Below are positions 34,272 through 40,200 of a stretch of DNA of 64,000 nt, in pieces. The DNA is from Methyloversatilis sp034004945 (lineage in GTDB: Bacteria > Pseudomonadota > Gammaproteobacteria > Burkholderiales > Rhodocyclaceae). Numbering within the stretch: the stretch's first letter is position 1; each line of letters starts with the position of its first letter. The notes under the pieces were generated by a model. The model searched no databases, was not told the DNA's origin, and saw nothing but the letters and a program-made list of their open reading frames with translations. Both the position numbers and the translations under genes were made by a program. The stretch is taken from NCBI GenBank assembly GCA_034004945.1, contig JAVEVQ010000001.1, positions 62,001 through 126,000 on the forward strand, given 5' to 3'.

Positions 34272-36589
34272 CTGCATTCTTCCCGCCCCGCCTGCGCGCG
34301 GCCGTCCTGCTTTTCGCTGCGCTGCTTGCACTTGCCGGCTGCGCCACCAACAAGGCGTTCGAGGACGGCAAACAGGCGCTGATGGCCGGTGATCAGGAGC
34401 GAGCGCTCGGCCTGTTCGAACAGGCTGCCAAGCAGTCGCCGGACAATGCGGAGATCCGCGCCACGCTCTACCGCCAGCGCGAGGTGACGATCGCCCGTCT
34501 GCTGGCCCAGGCCGACGCCGCCCGCATGGCGGGCAACCGCGAGGCCGCCGCTGCCGTGCTTGACCGTGTGCTGGCGATGGATGCGCGCAACCCGCGTGCG
34601 ATTTCGATGCGTGACCAGCTGCTGCGCGGCGTGCGTCACGATGCGATGGTGACCGAGGCGAACGCGATGTTCATGCGCAAGGACGTGTCCGGTGCCGAGG
34701 CCCGCGTGCGCAACGTGCTGGGGCAGGACGGCTCGCACGCCGGTGCGCGCGAACTGCTGCGCCAGATCGAGGAAGCGCGGCCGAAACAGCAGACGCCAGC
34801 GGCACTGGGCGACATGTTCCAGAAGACGGTGACGCTGGAGTTCCGCGACACCTCGATGCGCAACGTGTTCGAGGCGATCGCGCGCTCCACCGGCATCAAC
34901 TTCGTGTTCGACAAGGATGTGCGCCCAGACATCAAGGTGACGCTGTTCGTGCGCAACACGACCGTGGCCGAGGTGATGCGCCTCATCCTGATCACCAACC
35001 AGCTCGAGCGCAGCGTGCTGTCGGAGAACACCGTACTCATCTATCCGAACACCGCGGCCAAGGTGCGCGAGTACAAGGAGCTGATCACCCGTACTTTCTT
35101 CCTGGTCAACGCCGAAGCGAAGCAGGTGCAGAACCTGATCAAGACGGTCATCAAGACCAAGGACATCTACATCGACGAACGGCTGAACGTGATCGTGATG
35201 AAGGACACCGTCGACGCGGTGCGCCTGGCCGAGCAGCTGGTCGAATCGGTCGACGTGGCCGAGCCCGAGGTGATGCTGGAAGTCGAGGTGCTGGAAGTGA
35301 GCAGCAACAAGATGAAGGAACTGGGCATCGATTTTCCGGACCAGATCGGCTACGGCATCCTGACGCCGAACATCAGCAACTCGGTCAGCACGGCGGCCGG
35401 GATCACGACCACGACCACGCTGGGCGGCCAGTTGCTGCAAGGCAATATCAATCTGAAGGACACCAACGGACTGGTGGTGCCCTATGTCAGCAATCCGGGC
35501 CTGATCCTGAACCTGAAGGCACAGGACGGTGCGGCCAATCTGCTCGCCAATCCGCGCATCCGCGTCAAGAACAAGGAAAAGGCCAAGGTCCATATCGGCG
35601 AGAAGCTGCCGGTGTTCACGACGACCTCGACCGCCAACGTCGGCGTGTCGGCGTCGGTCACCTACCTTGACGTCGGCCTGAAGCTCGACGTCGAGCCGCT
35701 GATCCATCCGGAGGACGACGTCGACATCAAGATGACGATGGAGGTGTCGAGCATCGTCAAGGAGGTAACCGGCCCGCAGAGTTCGCTCGCCTATCAGGTC
35801 GGCACGCGCTCGACCGCGACCGCGCTGCGGTTGAAGGACGGCGAGACGCAGATCCTCGCCGGCCTGATTTCGGACGAGGAGCGCACCAGCGCATCGCGCC
35901 TGCCGGGCCTGGGTCACCTGCCGCTGATCGGCAAGCTGTTCTCGAGCGAGCGCGGCAGCAACAACAAGACCGAAATCGTCCTGCTGATCACGCCGCGCAT
36001 CGTGCGCAACCTGAGCCGGCCGGCGCACATCGCGCCCGCGCTGCCGGCCGGTACCGAAGCGGCGGTCGGTGCCGCGTCGCTGTCGATCCGGCAGTCGGGC
36101 AAGGATCAGGGCATGCGCCTGTCGAGTTCGGGCGGCGGTGTCGCAGCGGCCGCCGGCGCGGTGCAGTTCGCGTCGCCGTCGCGCGCGGTACAGCCGGAAC
36201 CGGTACCTGCGCCGGAGCCCGAGGAAGAGGCGGGCGCTGCAGAACTGCGCATGCAGTCATCGGGCGAGGTGGCGCCGGGCGGGGAGGCGGGGGTGATCGT
36301 TTCGCTGACCGCTGGCGCCGGTGTGCGCAACGCGACGGTAGAGATCGCCTACGACCCGAACGTGCTGACGGCGCTCGGGACGGTGACCGCGCCCGGACGC
36401 GCCGCCATAACGCTGTCGGCCGCGGGAGAGGGGCAGGAGGCGCGCGCCGAACTGCGTTTCCGCGCCGCGCCGAACGCGCCGGCCGGTGCCAGCAGCGTGC
36501 AGGTGGGCAATGTGGTGGCGCTGGGTGCCGATGGCAACCCGCTGCAGATCAATGCACCGTCGCCGGTGGATATCGTGATCCGCCAGTAA
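34268..36589 (+). CDS. gspD: Secretin GspD with N-terminal TPR-like and C-terminal cohesin-like domains
   Basis: 773 residues. Lipoprotein signal with lipobox LALAGC (Cys25). Residues 30-170 are TPR-like (KQALMAGDQERALGLFEQAAKQSPDNAE). A secretin N-domain with STN-like start (LEFRDTSMRNVFEAIARSTGINFVF) follows, then a second N-domain and the secretin core (about 400-590: LLANPRIRVKNKEKAKVHIGEKLPV, DGETQILAGLISDEE, PLIGKLFSS, IVLLITPRIVRN). After a variable linker, residues 656-773 resemble a cohesin domain (GGEAGVIVSLTAGAGVRNATVEIAYDP). It forms the outer-membrane gate. Lipidation may let it reach the outer membrane without a separate pilotin. Last gene of the operon. Confidence 0.92.
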   Translation: MTAFFPPRLRAAVLLFAALLALAGCATNKAFEDGKQALMAGDQERALGLFEQAAKQSPDNAEIRATLYRQREVTIARLLAQADAARMAGNREAAAAVLDRVLAMDARNPRAISMRDQLLRGVRHDAMVTEANAMFMRKDVSGAEARVRNVLGQDGSHAGARELLRQIEEARPKQQTPAALGDMFQKTVTLEFRDTSMRNVFEAIARSTGINFVFDKDVRPDIKVTLFVRNTTVAEVMRLILITNQLERSVLSENTVLIYPNTAAKVREYKELITRTFFLVNAEAKQVQNLIKTVIKTKDIYIDERLNVIVMKDTVDAVRLAEQLVESVDVAEPEVMLEVEVLEVSSNKMKELGIDFPDQIGYGILTPNISNSVSTAAGITTTTTLGGQLLQGNINLKDTNGLVVPYVSNPGLILNLKAQDGAANLLANPRIRVKNKEKAKVHIGEKLPVFTTTSTANVGVSASVTYLDVGLKLDVEPLIHPEDDVDIKMTMEVSSIVKEVTGPQSSLAYQVGTRSTATALRLKDGETQILAGLISDEERTSASRLPGLGHLPLIGKLFSSERGSNNKTEIVLLITPRIVRNLSRPAHIAPALPAGTEAAVGAASLSIRQSGKDQGMRLSSSGGGVAAAAGAVQFASPSRAVQPEPVPAPEPEEEAGAAELRMQSSGEVAPGGEAGVIVSLTAGAGVRNATVEIAYDPNVLTALGTVTAPGRAAITLSAAGEGQEARAELRFRAAPNAPAGASSVQVGNVVALGADGNPLQINAPSPVDIVIRQ

Positions 36590-36628
36590 GCCGGGTAGGT
36601 CGCGTGTATCGCGGCGCCCACAAAAGAG

Positions 36629-36655
36629 AAGGGGAAGGCAGTCTGCCTTCCCCTT
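36629..36655 (+). terminator. Terminator of the type II secretion operon
   Basis: Perfect 13-base stem AAGGGGAAGGCAG (36629-36641) and CTGCCTTCCCCTT (36643-36655) with a 1-base centre, followed by TTCC. It may also serve the reverse HTH gene. Confidence 0.85.
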
Positions 36656-36683
36656 TTCCGTATCGCGCTCCGCGAAAGCCTTG

Positions 36684-36977
36684 TCAGCCGGCCTTGCGGT
36701 GCGCGCGGGCTTCCTTTTTCAGGCGCTTGAACGTATCCGGATCGGTTGCACGCAGGTATTCGACGACTTCCACGTCTTCGCGACGGATCTTGCTGATGTC
36801 GATCTGCTCGACGTGCACCAGTCGCAGCAGCGCCTGGACCGGCTTCGGCATGTTGCGACCGCTTTCGTAGCGGGAGCCGCCGCTTTGCGTCACGCCGAGG
36901 CGCGACCAGAACTGCGACTGGTTCATGCCCAGCTTCTTGCGGATTTCACGTGCGTCGATAGTGTCGGTTGCTTTCAT
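36684..36977 (-). CDS. Helix-turn-helix protein (XRE/MqsA-like)
   Basis: 97 residues. The HTH is AREIRKKLGMNQSQFWSRLGVTQSGGSRYESGRNMPKPV (about 9-47), an unusual form with SGGSRYESG in the recognition helix as in MqsA/YgiT-like regulators. A C-terminal basic part (RLKKEARAHRKAG) follows. It has no toxin partner beside it, so it is likely a chromosomal regulator. ATG 36977 has AAGGA at eight bases. A palindrome at 37080-37097 upstream is a candidate autoregulatory operator. Confidence 0.75.
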   Translation of the reverse strand: MKATDTIDAREIRKKLGMNQSQFWSRLGVTQSGGSRYESGRNMPKPVQALLRLVHVEQIDISKIRREDVEVVEYLRATDPDTFKRLKKEARAHRKAG

Positions 36978-37079
36978 GCTCGTTGTCCTTGATGAGTTGA
37001 ACATCGAAACTTCGGTGCCGGTCCTTGAAAATCCGGTGCCTGGCTGCCTGCCGTTTCGCATAGCTGCTTACTCCCGTGC

Positions 37080-37097
37080 CTATAACTAAAGTCATAG
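37080..37097. promoter_or_regulatory. Inverted repeat, candidate HTH operator
   Basis: CTATAACTAAAGTCATAG, arms CTAT-n-ACT and AGT-n-ATAG, about 100 bases upstream of the reverse HTH gene and 209 bases upstream of lysC. Resembles the half-site style of XRE/MqsA regulators. No second copy was seen nearby. Confidence 0.45.
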
Positions 37098-37305
37098 ACA
37101 AAACCCAGTATAAATGATCACAACGTCCTGCACCAAACAGCTTTGCATATGTTTGCAAGTCGCTTGGTATTGTCGTAGACAGCGCTTTTCGCAAGACGTT
37201 TCGCGTCGGTTTCAGGCGTAACTGACAGGAAAATCCGACGCGCCATTTCGTCGCGGACGGATCAGTTACAATCGCGGGTTTTCGTACAACGTCCCGGAAG
37301 TTCAG

Positions 37306-38544
37306 ATGGCTCTCATCGTCCAGAAATACGGCGGCACCTCGGTCGGCAAGCCCGATCGCATCAAGAGCGTTGCCCGCCGGGTCGCCGGCTACGTCGCCCG
37401 CGGCCACAAGATGGTCATCGTCGTGTCGGCCATGAGCGGCGAAACAAACCGCCTGCTGGGCCTCGCCAAGGAGATTTCGCCGACGCCGGATCCGCGCGAA
37501 CTCGACGTGATCGCCTCCACCGGCGAGCAGGTCACCATCGGCCTGCTGTCGATGGCGCTCAAGGATCTCGGCCTGAAGGCGCGCAGCTATACCGGTGGCC
37601 AGGTGCGCATCCTGACCGACGACGCGCACACCAAGGCGCGCATCCTGTCGATCGACGAAAGCAATATCCGCCGCGATCTCGATGAAGGTCACGTCGTTGT
37701 GGTCGCCGGTTTCCAGGGCGTGGACGAGAAGGGCAACATCACGACCCTTGGCCGTGGCGGATCCGACACCACCGGTGTCGCGCTGGCTGCCGCGCTCAGC
37801 GCCGACGAGTGCCAGATCTATACCGACGTCGATGGTGTGTACACGACCGACCCGCGCATCGTGCCGGAGGCCCGCCGCCTCGACCGCATCACCTTCGAGG
37901 AAATGCTCGAAATGGCGAGCCTGGGGTCCAAGGTGCTGCAGATCCGCTCGGTCGAGTTCGCAGGAAAGTACAAGGTCAAGCTGCGCGTGCTGTCCAGTTT
38001 CGAGGACGAGGGCCATGAAGGTCCGGGTACGCTGATTACTGTCGAGGAAGACGTCAAAATGGAACAACCCATCATTTCCGGCATCGCCTTCAATCGCGAC
38101 GAAGCCAAACTGACCGTGCTCGGCGTGCCGGACCGCCCGGGCATCGCCTACCAGATCCTGGGTCCGATCGCTGACGCCAACATCGACGTCGACATGATCA
38201 TCCAGAACGTTGGTCACGACGGCTCGACCGATTTCTCGTTCACGGTGAATCGCAGCGAGTTCGCCAGGGCAATGGAAATCCTCGAAAGTGTTCGCCAGCA
38301 CATCGGCGCGCGCGAGATCAAGGGCGACAACAAGACCTGCAAGGTGTCGGCCGTCGGTGTCGGCATGCGTTCGCACCCGGGTGTCGCCAGCAAGATGTTC
38401 CGCACGCTGGCGGAAGAGGGCATCAACATCCAGATGATTTCGACGTCCGAAATCAAGGTGTCGGTGGTGCTCGACGAGAAGTATCTCGAACTCGCCGTGC
38501 GCGTTCTGCATCGCGCTTTCGAGCTCGATCAGCCGACGCAGTAA
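37306..38544 (+). CDS. lysC: Aspartate kinase (aspartokinase)
   Basis: 412 residues. The kinase domain has VQKYGGTSVG at the start, STGEQVTIGLL, GRGGSDTTGVALAA near 147 and CQIYTDVDGVYTTDPR near 168. Two C-terminal ACT domains follow (VLGVPDRPGIAYQILGPIADANIDVDMIIQN and VGVGMRSHPGVASKMFRTLAEEGINIQMISTSEIK), which bind lysine and threonine for feedback inhibition. It phosphorylates aspartate, the first step to lysine, threonine, methionine and diaminopimelate. TACAAT at 37266 is a possible -10. Confidence 0.97.
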   Translation: MALIVQKYGGTSVGKPDRIKSVARRVAGYVARGHKMVIVVSAMSGETNRLLGLAKEISPTPDPRELDVIASTGEQVTIGLLSMALKDLGLKARSYTGGQVRILTDDAHTKARILSIDESNIRRDLDEGHVVVVAGFQGVDEKGNITTLGRGGSDTTGVALAAALSADECQIYTDVDGVYTTDPRIVPEARRLDRITFEEMLEMASLGSKVLQIRSVEFAGKYKVKLRVLSSFEDEGHEGPGTLITVEEDVKMEQPIISGIAFNRDEAKLTVLGVPDRPGIAYQILGPIADANIDVDMIIQNVGHDGSTDFSFTVNRSEFARAMEILESVRQHIGAREIKGDNKTCKVSAVGVGMRSHPGVASKMFRTLAEEGINIQMISTSEIKVSVVLDEKYLELAVRVLHRAFELDQPTQ

Positions 38545-38570
38545 TCCGCTGGAATAGATCGCGCGCGGGT

Positions 38571-38599
38571 TTGACCGGAGCGGGGCTTACCGGTATCAT
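38571..38599 (+). promoter_or_regulatory. Promoter of tRNA-Ser(GCT)
   Basis: TTGACC (38571-38576), 17-base spacer, TATCAT (38594-38599), then a GC-rich discriminator; the tRNA begins 20 bases later. Confidence 0.8.
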
Positions 38600-38619
38600 T
38601 CGCGCGCTTTTGCAGTACC

Positions 38620-38713
38620 GGAGAGGTGGCCGAGAGGTCGAAGGCACTCCCCTGCTAAGGGAGCATACGGGCCAAAACCTGTATCGAGGGTTCGAATCCC
38701 TCCCTCTCCGCCA
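38620..38713 (+). tRNA. tRNA-Ser (anticodon GCT)
   Basis: Class II tRNA of 94 bases with encoded CCA. Acceptor GGAGAGG (38620-38626) pairs with CCTCTCC (38703-38709), discriminator G, CCA. Anticodon stem CTCCC/GGGAG with loop CTGCTAA gives GCT (38654-38656), reading AGC/AGU. Long variable arm present. Confidence 0.97.
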
Positions 38714-38737
38714 AGCAACCATCGGTTCACTGAGTGG

Positions 38738-38765
38738 TTGCAGTATTGAAAAGATGTGCTATAGT
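38738..38765 (+). promoter_or_regulatory. Promoter of tRNA-Arg(ACG)
   Basis: TTGCAG (38738-38743), 16-base spacer, TATAGT (38760-38765), 16 bases before the tRNA. Confidence 0.75.
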
Positions 38766-38781
38766 TCTGCCTCTCTGCAGC

Positions 38782-38858
38782 GCGCCCGTAGCTCAGCTGG
38801 ATAGAGTACTTGGCTACGAACCAAGGGGTCGGGCGTTCGAATCGCTCCGGGCGCGCCA
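38782..38858 (+). tRNA. tRNA-Arg (anticodon ACG), integration target
   Basis: 77 bases with encoded CCA. Acceptor GCGCCCG (38782-38788) pairs with CGGGCGC (38848-38854), discriminator G, CCA. Anticodon loop CTACGAA gives ACG (38816-38818), reading CGU/CGC/CGA after deamination. The 3' half from the anticodon loop on is duplicated at 47.9 kb, showing that the neighbouring mobile element integrated here and restored an intact gene. Confidence 0.97.
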
Positions 38859-38869
38859 ATTTACCGCAG
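38814..38869 (+). repeat. attL: 56-base core direct repeat within tRNA-Arg
   Basis: Runs from the anticodon loop (CTACGAACC) through the tRNA 3' end and ten bases beyond (TTTACCGCAG). Identical to 47890-47945; the first mismatch is at 38870. Left attachment site of the element. Confidence 0.93.
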
Positions 38870-38883
38870 AGAAACAAAGAGAT

Positions 38884-38912
38884 AGGCCAGTCGATAGACT
38901 GGCCTTTTTCTT
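38884..38912 (+). terminator. Terminator of tRNA-Arg, left copy
   Basis: AGGCCAGTC (38884-38892), loop GATA, GACTGGCCT (38897-38905), then a T-rich tail. The same 9-base stem with a different loop follows the right attachment site, so the element carries or captured a replacement terminator. Confidence 0.92.
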
Positions 38913-38921
38913 TTCCGGCTT

Positions 38922-38945
38922 CCGGGGACAGGCCGGGGACAGAAT
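38922..38945 (+). repeat. Left arm-type repeat, candidate integrase binding site
   Basis: Two tandem GGGGACAG units spaced 11 bases within a 24-base sequence starting CCGGGGACAGGC and ending GGGGACAGAAT. It matches 47737-47760 at 23 of 24 positions in the same orientation. One copy near each end of the element is what arm sites of a lambda-type integrase look like. Confidence 0.6.
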
Positions 38946-39654
38946 GCCCGAGCACGTCAGCCCGTTTCGTTCCAGTCAGCAGGGCAGATCGGGCAGGGGT
39001 TTAGACCCCTGAAAAGTCTGGCGCTAGATTTTCGAAGCCGTCATGCGCACCGTATCGCCGCACCCCTAGGAGGACCCGCCGCACTCAGGCGAACGTCGGA
39101 CCGGACCAACCAAGTCCAGGCGTCCGGCGTGACTCGCGTTTCTGTGCGATGTCTCCACCCGTATCGGAGAACGTGCAGGAAGGACCCGTAGGGCTGACGA
39201 AGGCTTCCACCAAGGAAGGCCGGGCAGGGCGCCGAAGGTCCGCAGCGAGAATGATTCAGGGGGCGCATGCGCCGCCGCACACGCGTCGATTGCTCGGGCG
39301 GCCTCGCGCCGTCCTTGCGTGACGAGTGATCGCACCGCCTGGGCGCCGTCAGCTCGAACCCCCAGGGGGGTATATCAGCCCGCCATAAAAATGCGCCTTG
39401 GCGTTCGGTCTGGCGGTGCGCCACTTCCGACTTTTCACCACCCCCGGTCTGGCATATGGCTACGCTAAAACGGCGCGTAGACAGGGATTGCTGCGGTGCA
39501 GCTTCTGAAAATACTTACTATCAGCAACGCCCAAAATAGGCCGAAGTGCGGTAACTCGTTGACTTCGTTCACCTTTCCGAACGACAGCGGTTTTCACACT
39601 GAGAACGCTTCCGGCACCGTTTCACAGGATGAAACTTTCAGGGGTGCGATAAGG
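38946..39654. other. Element left region without a convincing gene
   Basis: About 700 bases. The reverse strand holds frames such as 39041-39424 (127 residues) and 39066-39335, both Arg/Pro/Ser-rich and without ribosome sites; they recall short ash/icd-type frames of P4-family elements but cannot be assigned. Near-matching inverted sequences ACCCCTGAAAAG (about 39005) and CTTTCAGGGGT (about 39635) flank the region. It also holds GTGCGGTAACT (39546-39556), repeated exactly at 43841-43851. A regulatory RNA or partitioning site is possible. Confidence 0.4.
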
Positions 39655-40200
39655 CTACTTATGCCGCCTTTCCATCGTCGCGCGCACCTCGTCCGCCGCG
39701 ATCCGTTCGGCCTGTTCGCGGGGCTGCCCGCCGTCGTATTCGACCACGGCCGCGCGTTCCTCGAACTGCTCGCGCACGTCGATCCAGTCCAGCCGGTCGC
39801 CGTACCGCTCCCGCAGATCGCGCACCAGGTCGGCCAACTCATCGCCGGGCGCGCCGATGATGCGCCCGCCGTTGTTCGCGCTGTCGGTCAGACGGTAATC
39901 GAGAACGGGGCGGCAGGGCGCGGTTCTGTTCGCTGGCGCAAGGGCACACAGACCACCACCACCCGGCGCGTTTTCGAGTGCGCTTGATGCGTTTCCCTTT
40001 GGCTCTTCAAAAGTGGCGGTTACAGCGGTTACGCGGTTACAGACTTCTTCAATCGCTTTTGAATCAATGGTTTGCGAGTCGATTTCTGTAACCGCTTTCT
40101 GTAACCTGTAACCGCTTCGGGTGCGGTTACAGCCGCTGTCAGCCGCTTCAACCGGGGCCGCATCGCTGCTGGCCAGCATCGCCGACCAATCAAGCTTCAT
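39655..40200 (-). CDS. Small element protein of unknown function, contains iteron DNA
   Basis: 181 residues, not recognised. The N-terminal third is encoded by the iteron cluster and is poorly ordered in character (CNRTRSGYRLQKAVTEID, then VCNRVTAVTATFEEP). The C-terminal part (LADLVRDLRERYGDRLDWIDVREQFEERAAVVEYDGGQ) looks like a real acidic helical domain. ATG 40200 has a G-rich ribosome site and overlaps the primase stop by 11 bases; GTG 40209 is an alternative. Conceivably only the distal part is translated. Position directly after the primase gene suggests a replication or copy-control accessory. Confidence 0.55.
   Translation of the reverse strand: MKLDWSAMLASSDAAPVEAADSGCNRTRSGYRLQKAVTEIDSQTIDSKAIEEVCNRVTAVTATFEEPKGNASSALENAPGGGGLCALAPANRTAPCRPVLDYRLTDSANNGGRIIGAPGDELADLVRDLRERYGDRLDWIDVREQFEERAAVVEYDGGQPREQAERIAADEVRATMERRHK
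40017..40131. repeat. Iteron cluster A (CGGTTACA/TGTAACCG)
   Basis: Seven copies in 115 bases: CGGTTAC at 40017, 40026 and 40034; TGTAACC at 40087, 40100 and 40107; CGGTTACA at 40124. Spacings of 7-9 bases within subclusters. It lies just beyond the 3' end of the primase gene. The same octamer forms cluster B at 46277-46388. Candidate origin or origin-partner bound by the primase-helicase. Confidence 0.75.

Noticed and set aside
34079..36028. 649-residue reverse frame opposite gspD
   Set aside because: Shadow of the secretin gene; the forward frame has domains and operon overlaps.
36684..36977. Toxin-antitoxin module
   Set aside because: The HTH protein resembles MqsA-type antitoxins but no toxin gene lies on either side.
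39041..39424. 127-residue reverse frame in the element left region
   Set aside because: Arg/Pro-rich, no ribosome site, no domain; only a loose likeness to short P4-family frames, not enough to call a gene.
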